Of a stretch of 64,000 nt of DNA, positions 1 through 8,601 are shown piece after piece. The notes below the pieces were generated by a model. It was not told the DNA's origin and made no database searches. It worked only from the letters and a program-made list of their open reading frames with translations. Location: the NCBI RefSeq assembly GCF_019212185.1, contig NZ_CP078138.1, positions 4,446,501-4,510,500 on the forward strand, given 5' to 3'. Numbering within the stretch: the stretch's first letter is position 1; each line of letters opens with the position of its first letter. The position numbers and the translations under genes are program-made. This DNA is from Pseudomonas fluorescens (lineage in GTDB: Bacteria > Pseudomonadota > Gammaproteobacteria > Pseudomonadales > Pseudomonadaceae).

Positions 1-1
1 G

Positions 2-520
2 CGCCTGGTGATTACCGATGTCGATGGCGTGCTGACCGATGGCGGGATTTATTACGACGCCAGCGGCGAATGCCTGAAGCGCTTCCATGTGCGTGATGGC
101 ATGGGCATGCGTCTGCTGGAAGAGAATGGCGTGCGCGTGGCGGTGTTGTCCGGGCGTGATTCGGCGACGCTGCGCAAGCGCGTGGCGGACCTGGGGATCA
201 CCCTGTGCCAGTTCGGCGTCAAGGATAAGCAGGCAGCCTGTAACCAACTGATGGCCGAAGCTGGGGTCAGTGCGGCGCAAACCGCTTGCATTGGCGACGA
301 CTGCATCGACCTGCCGGCCTTTGCTGCTTGCGCCCTGTCGTTTGCAGTGGCAGATGCGCCGGTGTACGTGAAGGCCGCTGCGACTCACACGCTGACGGCG
401 GCCGGCGGTACGGGTGCGTTCCGCGAGGTGGCTGACGCGATTCTGTTTGCCCAGGGCAAGGATGCGGTGCTGGGGACTGCGGCGGGTTATGCGCAGGTGA
501 TGGCGAAGATGGCGCAGTAA
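2..520 (+). CDS. kdsC: 3-deoxy-D-manno-octulosonate 8-phosphate phosphatase (KdsC), 5' end outside window
   Basis: This HAD-superfamily phosphatase removes phosphate from Kdo-8-P to give free Kdo for CMP-Kdo synthesis in the cytoplasm. The reading frame is open from the first bases, so the true start lies upstream. HAD motif I is visible as DVDGVLTDGG, with the nucleophile Asp first and the acid/base Asp two residues on. Motif II is VLSGRDS, and the GDDCIDLPAF segment fits motif IV. About 172 residues remain, close to the full family length, so only a few residues are missing. In the usual lpt locus kdsC runs in the same direction as kdsD. Here it converges on a kdsD-type gene next to kpsC/kpsS, so it is probably a capsule-dedicated paralogue that raises the Kdo supply. 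Paralogue status is inferred from context. Confidence 0.93.
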   Translation, partial: RLVITDVDGVLTDGGIYYDASGECLKRFHVRDGMGMRLLEENGVRVAVLSGRDSATLRKRVADLGITLCQFGVKDKQAACNQLMAEAGVSAAQTACIGDDCIDLPAFAACALSFAVADAPVYVKAAATHTLTAAGGTGAFREVADAILFAQGKDAVLGTAAGYAQVMAKMAQ

Positions 521-565
521 GCTCTGGCTTGCTCCTGCAATTAAATGCTGGAGCAGTCCGAAACG

Positions 566-600
566 AAAAAACGGTAGAAGCTTGGCTCCTACCGTTTTTT
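566..600. terminator. Bidirectional intrinsic terminator between kdsC and kdsD/kpsF
   Basis: Perfect 12-bp inverted repeat: left arm AAAAAACGGTAG (566-577), 11-nt loop, right arm CTACCGTTTTTT (589-600). The A-run on one arm and T-run on the other give a U-tract in both directions, as expected between two convergent genes. Confidence 0.9.
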
Positions 601-626
601 TGTGCCGACGTAAAACTACTGGCGTA

Positions 627-1559
627 TCAGTCGAAGATTTCGACAATTCCCACTACAGCGTTATCGCTATTGGTAACCGCCAGTGCGCGAATCTTGTTAT
701 CGAGCATGTAGGTTTCAGCTTCTGACAGCTGCGAATCTTCCTTGATGGTGTGCGGCTTGGCTGTCATGAAGTGCGCCACTGTGGTGTGGACCACACCTTC
801 ATCACTCAACAAAGCACGGCGCAAGTCACCATCGGTAACGATACCTACCAATACGCCATCATCAATAACGACGGTTAGCCCCAAACGGCTTTGCGTCATC
901 ATCAACAGGCAATCATGGAAGCTGGTGGCCGAAGTGACTGCCGGTGCTGGCGAATGCATCACGTCGCTGACGCGGGTCAACAGTTTACGACCCAGGCTGC
1001 CGCCCGGGTGGTAGCGGGCGAAGTCCATTGGTTTGAATTGCAGCGCTTCGATCAACGCCACGGCCAGTGCGTCACCCATGGCCATGGTGGCCAGTGTCGA
1101 GGTGGTCGGTGCCAGGTTGTTCGGGCAAACTTCGCGCTCGACCGAGATATCCAGCCAGATATCGGCGTGCTTGGCCAGTGTCGATTTACCATTACCGGTC
1201 ATCGCGATAATTTTGTTGCCGAAGGACTTCAGGCTCGGAATCAGCTTGATCACTTCTTCGGTTTCACCGCTGTAGCTGATCAGGATCAGCACATCGATCG
1301 GCTTGAGCATGCCGAGGTCGCCATGGAAGGCTTCGGCCGGGTGCAGGAAGAAGCTCGGGGTGCCGGTGGAGGCGAAGGTGGCGACCATCTTCTGGCCGAT
1401 AAGGCCGGATTTGCCCATGCCACACACAACCGCACGACCCTTGCAGCCGAAGATCAGTTCGACGGCATTCTGGAACTCGCCGTCCAGGCGATCGGCCATT
1501 TGAGTGACCGCTTGCGCCTGAGCGATAAGTGCTTCTTTTGCAATAGCAAGATGATTCAT
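627..1559 (-). CDS. kpsF: Arabinose-5-phosphate isomerase (KdsD/KpsF family)
   Basis: This enzyme interconverts ribulose-5-phosphate and arabinose-5-phosphate, the first committed step of Kdo synthesis. The 310-residue protein has an N-terminal SIS domain (about 40-180) with GMGKSGLIG at 47-55, STGTPSFFLHPAEAFHGDLG from 64, and ISYSGET at 94-100. PGGSLGRKLL (185-194) leads into two CBS domains (about 195-310). Length is normal for the family. The ATG at 1559 is used, and nothing upstream of it extends the homology. It converges on kdsC and lies beside kpsC and kpsS, so it is most likely the capsule paralogue (KpsF type) and not the housekeeping kdsD. The two cannot be told apart by motifs alone. 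Confidence 0.92.
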   Translation of the reverse strand: MNHLAIAKEALIAQAQAVTQMADRLDGEFQNAVELIFGCKGRAVVCGMGKSGLIGQKMVATFASTGTPSFFLHPAEAFHGDLGMLKPIDVLILISYSGETEEVIKLIPSLKSFGNKIIAMTGNGKSTLAKHADIWLDISVEREVCPNNLAPTTSTLATMAMGDALAVALIEALQFKPMDFARYHPGGSLGRKLLTRVSDVMHSPAPAVTSATSFHDCLLMMTQSRLGLTVVIDDGVLVGIVTDGDLRRALLSDEGVVHTTVAHFMTAKPHTIKEDSQLSEAETYMLDNKIRALAVTNSDNAVVGIVEIFD

Positions 1560-1797
1560 GTTTGACTTTCGTCCCTGATAGCAACGTGGTGTTCAGCGGT
1601 GAATTTTAAGGTCTTTGCAACATTTAGCAAAGTCCCAATCCGGCCAGCCGGGCATTTTAAACTGTTCGATGGCGTGCCGAGCCACAAATGCGGCGCTTCC
1701 AGTAAACTTTTCGTTGTCTCCGCACTCTGTATCACTCAGCATATTATTACTAAAACCGCTACAAATCGGACATATGGCACTTGCCTAAGTTGAAGTC

Positions 1798-2838
1798 ATG
1801 AATTTGGATCTACACCCCCTGCAAGGCTGCAGAGTCCTTTACCGTTGGCACCAGGGTGACCTGGAACAACATATACGCGCGCTGATGCCGGACTGGGGCA
1901 AGGCACCGTTCACCATCACCACTCAGGACCTGGACTCCAACGCCTCGTTCGTCAACTATGTGCGTCACCACCAGTTGCTCAATCCGAGCACCGGTCAGAC
2001 CATCGATCTGGTGGAAAAGTCCATTCGCAAGGTAGCTTTTATTGGCAGCCAGGAAGCACGCTTCTACCGAATGACCGACATGCTGCATGGCAGTGAGCAG
2101 TTTCAGCACCCGGCCTGCTTCGGGGTCATCGAGACGCCGCTGGAAAGCCTGATTTTCACCGACTTCGCCAGAGGCAAGCCACCTCGCATGCACCTGATTG
2201 CCAGGCAATTGGCTCTGGGTATCGCCGAACTGGAAAGCCTCAGTCATCGCTTCCTGAAAAATCGTCCGCGGCATCAGGCCCCTTTGTACTGGAGCATGGA
2301 TTTCTTTCGCCCGTGGTTCCTGCTGCGCCCGAGGTTCAACTTTGCTCGCTGCTTGCCAGTACTCGAACAACTGGGCAAGGACGACGAGCGTTTCTCCGGC
2401 CTGGCCGAGAACTTCAAGGCTTTCAAACCAGTCCTGGCTCGCCTTGGCCGCGCTGCTCGACGTAGCCCACGCTGCATCAGCCACATGGACTATCTGCGCA
2501 AAAACCTGTTCATCAATGCCGGAAAGTTGCAGCTGATCGATTGGAGCGAGGTCAAAGTCGGACGCATCGGTTTCGATGGCGGGGCTTATTTGGGGAGTTT
2601 GTTTCGACGCAAAGACATGGCACCGTTTCTCGCCGCTCGGCAAGAACTTCTCGACACCTATCGAGCTGCACTGCCGACAGGGTTCGATGCCGAGGAAGCC
2701 CTGCGAAATCTGCACTACATGTTTTTACTCAATGCCCTGTTCCATTGCCTGCGTCCAGAAACCATCACCGAGTACCAGGAAAAGGAGCGCATGCCGCTGC
2801 TGCGACAGAAGTACGACTATCTCCTGGGATTGCTCTGA
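1798..2838 (+). CDS. APH/choline-kinase-fold phosphotransferase-like protein of a Kps capsule locus
   Basis: Not assigned to a named gene. The 346-residue soluble protein has the hallmarks of an aminoglycoside/choline-kinase-like fold. There is a possible beta3 lysine (Lys74 in VEKS) and a helix-C glutamate (Glu86 in QEARFYR). A Brenner-type catalytic loop HMDYLRKN (229-236) fits HxDxxxxN, and QLIDWSEV (Asp248) replaces the DFG metal-binding motif. All catalytic positions look intact, so kinase activity is plausible. Candidate substrates are Kdo, a sugar or a lipid head group, all inferred from context. A 238-bp divergent gap separates it from kpsF, and kpsC follows 147 bp downstream on the same strand. 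WaaP/KdkA-type Kdo kinases share the fold, but I see no specific signature linking it to them. Confidence 0.65.
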   Translation: MNLDLHPLQGCRVLYRWHQGDLEQHIRALMPDWGKAPFTITTQDLDSNASFVNYVRHHQLLNPSTGQTIDLVEKSIRKVAFIGSQEARFYRMTDMLHGSEQFQHPACFGVIETPLESLIFTDFARGKPPRMHLIARQLALGIAELESLSHRFLKNRPRHQAPLYWSMDFFRPWFLLRPRFNFARCLPVLEQLGKDDERFSGLAENFKAFKPVLARLGRAARRSPRCISHMDYLRKNLFINAGKLQLIDWSEVKVGRIGFDGGAYLGSLFRRKDMAPFLAARQELLDTYRAALPTGFDAEEALRNLHYMFLLNALFHCLRPETITEYQEKERMPLLRQKYDYLLGLL

Positions 2839-2985
2839 GGCCGTAGCGCGACGTTTCTCAGCACTCGCTTGGCTGTTTTTGTCACACATCCTACGTATTC
2901 GTCTGAAAGACCGTTCTTACATTGTTAATTTGTATTAACATTCACGCGTTATTTCAGGTCGTGCTCGGTTTATCGAAACGGCGCT

Positions 2986-5046
2986 GTGCACCCACCCACT
3001 CAAACGGAATTTCGCTCCACGTTTATGGATGACGCTCCTCCACGATCCCGCTTGTTGATCCTCTCCAAAGGCGCGCAATGCATTAGTACATTGCCCGCTT
3101 TGCTGCCCGACTACGCCCTGCAAAATGGCACGGTGGCTGACATTCGCAAAGCCGACTGCGTGATGGCGTGGGGTCGCAAACCCAGTGCACTGAAGGCAAT
3201 AGCCCACGCTGAAAAGGCTCGCTTGCCGGTGGTGACCCTGGAGGACGGGTTTCTGCGCTCCGTGGGTCTGGGGGCTGATGAACCACCGCTCTCGTTGATC
3301 GTCGACGATATCGGGGTCTATTACGACGCCAGCGCACCGTCGCGCCTGGAACTGTTGATTGGCGAACCTCTGGACACCAAGCAAACCGAGCGAGCTGTTG
3401 CTCTGCAGCAACTATGGCAACTGCAGCGGGTATCGAAGTACAACGAGGCACGCATTACATCAGTTGAGCTACCTGACGACTGTGTCCTGGTGGCCGATCA
3501 GACATTCGCCGACGCTTCGCTACAGGGCGCCGGGGCCACTGACTTCATGGCAATGCTTGAGGCCGCGCTGGAGCGCTACCCCACCAGCACCATTGTGCTC
3601 AAGGTCCATCCGGACGTTGTCGCCGGTCGCAAGCAAGGGCATTTCGATCTGGCAGCGCTGACGAACCATCCGCGTGTACAGGTGCTAACCCGTAACCTTC
3701 ATCCTGCCGATCTGTTGCCACGCTTGCGGGCAGTATACGTAATGACTTCGCAGCTGGGCTTCGATGCCTTGCTGTGGAATGTCCCCGTACACACCTGGGG
3801 CATGCCTTTTTATGCGGGTTGGGGGCTCACGGATGATCGTCTTCCTGCACCGTCGCGGCGCAAGTCCGTTAGCCTCGCCCAACTGATACATGCCTGCCTG
3901 GTGCGCTATCCACGCTATATCAGCCCCGAAACAGGCAGGGCCTGCCCCCCCGAAGTGTTGATAAATTGGCTTGGCCTGCAGCGTCGCCACCGCAGTGCAG
4001 TACCTGAATCCGTACAGATGCTTGGTTTCAGTCGCTGGAAGGAACCCCTGGTCAAGCTGTTTTTCGATGGCGCCGCCATACAGTTCGTCAATGCCGAACA
4101 ACCGCTGGATGCCGGGCAAGCGGTCGTGTCATGGGGCTGCAAGCATGACAGCGACCTGACACAACACAGCGCACCTGTCTGTCGGGTGGAGGATGGTTTC
4201 CTGCGTTCGGTCGGTCTCGGAGCGGGGAAAACCCGGCCACTGTCCTGGGTGGTGGATGACCTGGGCATCTATTACGACGCCACACGTACTTCGCGCCTGG
4301 AACATATCTTGCTCAACCAGCTCTTTGAGCCATCACTGATCAGCCGGGCACGCGCATTGCGCGAAGCCATTTGCGCCGCCGGTGTGACCAAATACAACTT
4401 GCCTGGGGAAAGCTGGCAGCGCCCGGATTCAGTGCAGCAGGTCATCCTGGTAACCGGTCAGGTCGAGGACGATGCGTCCATTCGTTTTGGCGCCCATCGC
4501 ATCCGCAGCAACCTGGAATTATTGAAAGCGGTGCGCGAGCGTAATCCAGCCGCTTGGGTTCTGTACAAACCCCATCCAGAAGTCCTGGCCGGCACCCGAG
4601 CGCGCGGTGAAGACGAGGCACAGACCATCGATTGGTGCGATGAAGTGATCGGCAATACGCCGCTGCAGCATTTACTGGAAACCGTGGACGAGGTCCATGT
4701 ATTGACTTCCCAATCCGGTTTCGAGGCCTTGCTGCGGGGTGTCCCGGTAACGACATACGGCCAGCCATTTTACGCGGGATGGGGCCTGACCAATGATCAG
4801 GACCTTCACCCCGAAGTGCAGGCCAGGCGCGATCGTCGGCTGCACCTCGATGAGTTGGTAGCGGGTACGTTGTTGCTGTACCCCACTTACGTAAGCCGTA
4901 TCACCGACCGCTTCACGACCGCGGAACAAACTCTTCACGAATTACAGAACTGGCACGCTTTATCGCAGCCCGGAGTACGATCCAGATGGCAGGAATTGAA
5001 ACAGCGCTTGAGCAGTTTGTTGGGCATGACGCGCCTGACAAACTGA
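2986..5046 (+). CDS. kpsC: KpsC, dual-module beta-Kdo transferase for capsule lipid linker (copy 1)
   Basis: KpsC adds alternating beta-linked Kdo residues to the phospholipid-Kdo primer on which group 2 capsules are built, at the cytoplasmic face. The 686-residue protein holds two homologous modules. Module 1 has EDGFLRSVGLG (86-96), KVHPDV (206-211), TSQLGFDALL (254-263) and FYAGWGLT (275-282). Module 2 repeats these as EDGFLRSVGLG (402-412), YKPHPEV (527-533), TSQSGFEALL (574-583) and FYAGWGLT (595-602). Length matches E. coli KpsC. The start is uncertain: GTG at 2986 or ATG at 3025; neither has a strong Shine-Dalgarno. The 3' end overlaps kpsS by 61 bp, so the two are probably translationally coupled. 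A second complete copy lies at 9174. Confidence 0.93.
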   Translation: MHPPTQTEFRSTFMDDAPPRSRLLILSKGAQCISTLPALLPDYALQNGTVADIRKADCVMAWGRKPSALKAIAHAEKARLPVVTLEDGFLRSVGLGADEPPLSLIVDDIGVYYDASAPSRLELLIGEPLDTKQTERAVALQQLWQLQRVSKYNEARITSVELPDDCVLVADQTFADASLQGAGATDFMAMLEAALERYPTSTIVLKVHPDVVAGRKQGHFDLAALTNHPRVQVLTRNLHPADLLPRLRAVYVMTSQLGFDALLWNVPVHTWGMPFYAGWGLTDDRLPAPSRRKSVSLAQLIHACLVRYPRYISPETGRACPPEVLINWLGLQRRHRSAVPESVQMLGFSRWKEPLVKLFFDGAAIQFVNAEQPLDAGQAVVSWGCKHDSDLTQHSAPVCRVEDGFLRSVGLGAGKTRPLSWVVDDLGIYYDATRTSRLEHILLNQLFEPSLISRARALREAICAAGVTKYNLPGESWQRPDSVQQVILVTGQVEDDASIRFGAHRIRSNLELLKAVRERNPAAWVLYKPHPEVLAGTRARGEDEAQTIDWCDEVIGNTPLQHLLETVDEVHVLTSQSGFEALLRGVPVTTYGQPFYAGWGLTNDQDLHPEVQARRDRRLHLDELVAGTLLLYPTYVSRITDRFTTAEQTLHELQNWHALSQPGVRSRWQELKQRLSSLLGMTRLTN

Positions 5047-6302
5047 AAGCGCAGGCGCCCTTGCGCGCCCTTCCGCCTCAGCCGCGTAACAGCTTCTTGT
5101 TTCTCCAAGGCGTCAGTTCGCCGTTTTTCGCTCGCCTGGCGAAAGCCTTGCGGGCAATCGACCAGCGCGTCCACAGCATCAGTTTTAACGTCGGCGACCT
5201 GATGTATAGCTCCGGACCACTGAGTCTCTACTCGTCTCGCCCGGAAGAACTCGAATCTTTCTACACCCACTACTTCCAAGACCTCCACATCACCGACGTC
5301 GTCCTCTTCGGCGACTGCCGCCCGGTACACCGTCCCGCCATCGCCCTGGCCAAGCGCCTGGGCATCCGCGTGCACGTGTTTGAAGAGGGCTATTTCCGCC
5401 CCTACTGGATCACCCTCGAGCGTGATGGCGTGAACAACAACTCGCTGTTGCCCCGCGATCCGGACTGGTACCGCGAAGTCGGTAAGCACATCCCGCGCTA
5501 CGACAATGGCGACCCGTTCAAGCTGTCGTTCGCCTCTCGCGCCGCCCACGATGTGCTGTACCACAGCGGTGGTGCGCTGAATAAGCTGTGCTTCCCGCAT
5601 TACCGGACCCACGCCCCCTACAACGCGGCCAAGGAGTACGCCGGGTTCATCCGCCAGGGCGTGCGCCTGCTGCTCAGCGGGCGGCGCGATGATGCGTTGG
5701 TGACCGAAGTCGCGCGTGAGCGGCACCCGACCTTCCTGCTGCCGCTGCAACTGGACAGTGATGCGCAGATCAAAGATCACTCGCCGTTCACCAACATGGC
5801 TGAAGTCATCGAGCATGTGATCGCTTCTTTTGCCGCTCACGCACCGGGCTCGGCGCGGCTGTTGGTGAAGAACCATCCGCTGACCCCGGGTCTGGTGAAC
5901 TACCACCGCATCACTGCCATGCTGGCCAAGCAATATGCGGTCGCCGACCGCGTTGACTTCCTGCAGAGCGGGCACATGCCGACGCTGCTCTCGCACATCG
6001 CCGGAATGATCACGGTCAACAGCACCGCCGGTGCCTCGGCGATCCTGCATAAACGCCCGACTTTCGTGCTCGCCAACCCAATCTACGCCATGCCCGGGCT
6101 GACTCAGCAAGGTAGCCTCGACGACTTCTGGCACGCCCCCGAAGCGCCCGACATGGCGTTGTTCAAGCATTTCCGCAACACCGTCATCCACACCACCCAG
6201 GTCAATGGCGGCTTCTACACCGGCTGCGGGATCGACATGGCGGTCAACAACTGCCTGAACGTGTTGCTGGCAAAAAAATCGAGAATCGAACACTTCCTAT
6301 GA
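4986..6302 (+). CDS. kpsS: KpsS, capsule initiating beta-Kdo transferase
   Basis: KpsS places the first Kdo on phosphatidylglycerol, and KpsC then extends the linker. The 438-residue protein shows family features: FLQGVSSPFF near the N-terminus (39-48), VFEEGYFRPYW (131-141), LVKNHPLTPG about two-thirds along, and VNSTAGASAIL followed by RPTFVLANPIY near the C-terminus. The ATG at 4986 lies inside kpsC (61-bp overlap). The next in-frame Met is beyond conserved sequence, so the overlapping start is preferred. The last bases overlap the following SDR gene by 4 bp (ATGA), tying the capsule enzymes and the lipid-modification genes into one operon. Confidence 0.93.
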   Translation: MAGIETALEQFVGHDAPDKLKAQAPLRALPPQPRNSFLFLQGVSSPFFARLAKALRAIDQRVHSISFNVGDLMYSSGPLSLYSSRPEELESFYTHYFQDLHITDVVLFGDCRPVHRPAIALAKRLGIRVHVFEEGYFRPYWITLERDGVNNNSLLPRDPDWYREVGKHIPRYDNGDPFKLSFASRAAHDVLYHSGGALNKLCFPHYRTHAPYNAAKEYAGFIRQGVRLLLSGRRDDALVTEVARERHPTFLLPLQLDSDAQIKDHSPFTNMAEVIEHVIASFAAHAPGSARLLVKNHPLTPGLVNYHRITAMLAKQYAVADRVDFLQSGHMPTLLSHIAGMITVNSTAGASAILHKRPTFVLANPIYAMPGLTQQGSLDDFWHAPEAPDMALFKHFRNTVIHTTQVNGGFYTGCGIDMAVNNCLNVLLAKKSRIEHFL

Positions 6303-7075
6303 CGCAACACTCTTCGCCCCGCTGCATCCTCATCACTGGCGCCACCGGCGGCATCGGCGGCGCCCTGGCGCCCGCCTACGCGGCACCCGGCGTGACCCTG
6401 ATTCTGCAAGGCCGGCGCCTGGACCGTCTGGAGGAAATGGCCAGCGAATGCCGCGCCCTCGGTGCGCGGGTGCTGCTCGAAGCGCTGGATGTGCGCGACC
6501 TCGACGCGCTGCGGGCCATGGTTCGCCGGGTCAGCGAGGCCGAACAGCCCGACCTGGTGCTGGTCGGTGCCGGGCTCAATACCGCAGTCGGCAGCAATGG
6601 CGAAGCGGAAGATTGGGACGCCAGCTGCGCCCTGCTCGAAGTCAATGTGATGGCGGCCCTCGCCACCGTCGACGCCGCGCTGCCCGTCATGCGTGCCCGG
6701 GGTCACGGGCAGATCGCCCTGTTCAGCTCCCTGGCCGGCTGGCGCGGCTTACCGGTGACGCCGACCTACAGCGCCAGCAAGGCGGCGATTCGGGTCTACG
6801 GCGAGGCGATCCGCGACTGGCTGGCGCCGGAGGGGGTGAAGATCAATGTGATCCTGCCCGGCTACGTCGAGTCGAAAATGTGTTTTGAAATGCCCGGGCC
6901 GAAGCCGTTCCTGTGGACCGCAGAAAAAGCCGCGCGCCGGATCAAGCGCGGGCTCGCCGCGAATCAGGCGCGCATCAGTTTTCCGTTTCCGCTGAATCTC
7001 GGCACTTGGTTATTGGGGGTGATTCCCCAGCGTCTTTCATCGTTTATCCTGCGTGGTCTGAATTACAGTGAGTGA
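6299..7075 (+). CDS. Short-chain dehydrogenase/reductase (RkpH-like)
   Basis: NAD(P)-dependent oxidoreductase of the classical SDR family, 258 residues. TGATGGIG (13-20) is the cofactor loop, VGAGLN lies near 89-94, and Ser144, Tyr157 and Lys161 (YSASK) form the active site. A hydrophobic C-terminal stretch (about 225-250) could associate with the membrane, as in ketosphinganine-reductase-like SDRs. It overlaps kpsS by 4 bp and the next gene by 8 bp. In the S. meliloti rkp-1 region an SDR (RkpH) is found with an oxoamine synthase (RkpG), a PKS/FAS (RkpA) and a KpsC homologue (RkpJ), the same set seen here. The inferred role is reduction of the 3-keto group left by the oxoamine synthase; the substrate is not proven. 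Confidence 0.85.
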   Translation: MTQHSSPRCILITGATGGIGGALAPAYAAPGVTLILQGRRLDRLEEMASECRALGARVLLEALDVRDLDALRAMVRRVSEAEQPDLVLVGAGLNTAVGSNGEAEDWDASCALLEVNVMAALATVDAALPVMRARGHGQIALFSSLAGWRGLPVTPTYSASKAAIRVYGEAIRDWLAPEGVKINVILPGYVESKMCFEMPGPKPFLWTAEKAARRIKRGLAANQARISFPFPLNLGTWLLGVIPQRLSSFILRGLNYSE

Positions 7076-8594
7076 AATGTCCATCCTTCAGGTCGCCGTC
7101 GTCGGCCTGCTCCTCACCGTACTGATCGAACGCCTGTTGATCCCGCGCCCGAACCTGCGCCGGCCGCTGAGTTGCTGGTGGCTGCACAGCGGCTTGTGGT
7201 GCGTCGGCTTGGCGCTGCTGTATGCAATGACCGCCCGCCCGCTGTTCAGCGCGATCAACCTGATGCTGTTGTGGCTGCTGATCGTGATGGTCAGCAACGC
7301 CAAGTACCATTCGCTGCGCGAACCCTTTGTCTGCGCCGACTTCGAATATTTCAGCGACGCGGTGCGCTTCCCGCGCCTGTACCTGCCGTTTTTCGGCTTC
7401 GGCAAAGCGGCGCTGCTGGCGGTCGGTTTTCTCGTGTACCTGTGGGCCGGGTTGAGCTTTGAGCCAGCGGTGAGCGGCGCACGCTCATCTGCGCTGCTGC
7501 TCGGCGCAGTGGGCCTGGGGCTGTTGTGGTGCGGTCAGCGTGACCGCAGCGTGCCGAGCTTCGATGCCGAAGCCGACGTGCGGCGCTGGGGCCTGGCCGC
7601 CTGCCTGTGGCGCTACTTCCGCGCCGCCCGGGTCGCGGTCGACCCGTCCACCCTCGGCTCGCCGTTCAGCACCAACGCTGCCCGCCAGTCCAGCGCGCCC
7701 TTGCCCGATCTGGTCTCGGTACAGAGTGAATCGTTTTTCGACGTGCGCGACCTGTGGCCCGGGGTCAAGGCCGACGTGCTCAGCGAATACGACCGTCTCG
7801 CCGGCCAGGCGCTGGCCCGTGGCAAGCTGCAAGTCGCCGCCTGGGGTGCGAACACAGTGCGTACCGAGTTCGCCTACCTGACCGGCATCCCCGGCGACCG
7901 ACTCGGCGTGCATCGCTTCAACCCCTATCGCGTCCTGGCCCGCCGGGGCCTGCCAAGCATCGCCGCGCATCTCAAGGCGCAGGGTTACCGTACGGTCTGC
8001 GTGCACCCTTACGACGGCAGTTTTTACGGCCGCAACAAGGTGCTGCCCGCGCTGGGCTTCGATGAGTTCATCGACGTGCGCGCCTTCAACGATTCGCAGA
8101 AAGCCGGACCGTTCATTGGCGATTGCGCGGTGGCCGACAAGATCCGCGAACTGCTCGACGATCCGAACCGCACCCAGCCGCTGTTTATCCATGCAGTGAC
8201 CATGGAAAATCACGGGCCATTGCACCTGGAAAAAGTCGCCGCCAGCGAACTGCCCACCTGGTTCGACCGCCCGCTGCTCGAGGGCATGGATGATTTGGCG
8301 CCGTACCTGCGACACATCAGCAATGCCGACCGGATGCTCGGAAAACTGCGCGAGACTCTGCTCGATCAGCCAGGCGAAACCCTGCTGTGCTTCTTTGGCG
8401 ATCACGTACCGATTCTGCCGAACGTCTATCAAGCGGTTGGCGCACCGGCGGGCGATACCGATTACCTGATTTGGTCCAACCGTCGCCAGACCAGCACCCG
8501 TCCTGTTCCGTTACGTGTCGATGCGCTGTCCAGCCGCCTGGTCGCTTGCGCCCAACCGGCGAGCGCAGCCTCGGCCACCGCGCCCGCGCTGTGA
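7068..8594 (+). CDS. Membrane-anchored LtaS/sulfatase-superfamily transferase (RkpI-like position)
   Basis: The 508-residue protein has about four hydrophobic segments in the first 170 residues, then a large periplasmic alkaline-phosphatase-superfamily domain. Active-site signatures of the LtaS branch are present: SVQSESFFD (metal-binding Glu), ANTVRTEFAYLTG (nucleophile Thr), HAVTMENHGP and CFFGDHVPILP (Asp-His metal ligands). This branch moves phosphoglycerol or phosphoethanolamine head groups or hydrolyses such esters. An enzyme that decorates the lipid or sugar outside the inner membrane is the likely role (inference). It may start at GTG 7068, overlapping the SDR stop, or at ATG 7077. 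The position between SDR and KpsC matches rkpI of S. meliloti; sequence homology to RkpI needs checking. Confidence 0.8.
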   Translation: MSEMSILQVAVVGLLLTVLIERLLIPRPNLRRPLSCWWLHSGLWCVGLALLYAMTARPLFSAINLMLLWLLIVMVSNAKYHSLREPFVCADFEYFSDAVRFPRLYLPFFGFGKAALLAVGFLVYLWAGLSFEPAVSGARSSALLLGAVGLGLLWCGQRDRSVPSFDAEADVRRWGLAACLWRYFRAARVAVDPSTLGSPFSTNAARQSSAPLPDLVSVQSESFFDVRDLWPGVKADVLSEYDRLAGQALARGKLQVAAWGANTVRTEFAYLTGIPGDRLGVHRFNPYRVLARRGLPSIAAHLKAQGYRTVCVHPYDGSFYGRNKVLPALGFDEFIDVRAFNDSQKAGPFIGDCAVADKIRELLDDPNRTQPLFIHAVTMENHGPLHLEKVAASELPTWFDRPLLEGMDDLAPYLRHISNADRMLGKLRETLLDQPGETLLCFFGDHVPILPNVYQAVGAPAGDTDYLIWSNRRQTSTRPVPLRVDALSSRLVACAQPASAASATAPAL

Positions 8595-8601
8595 GGCCGT
8601 G

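Noticed and set aside
4935..6293. 452-codon minus-strand frame opposite kpsS
   Set aside because: No recognisable domain; kpsS on the other strand has full family motifs.
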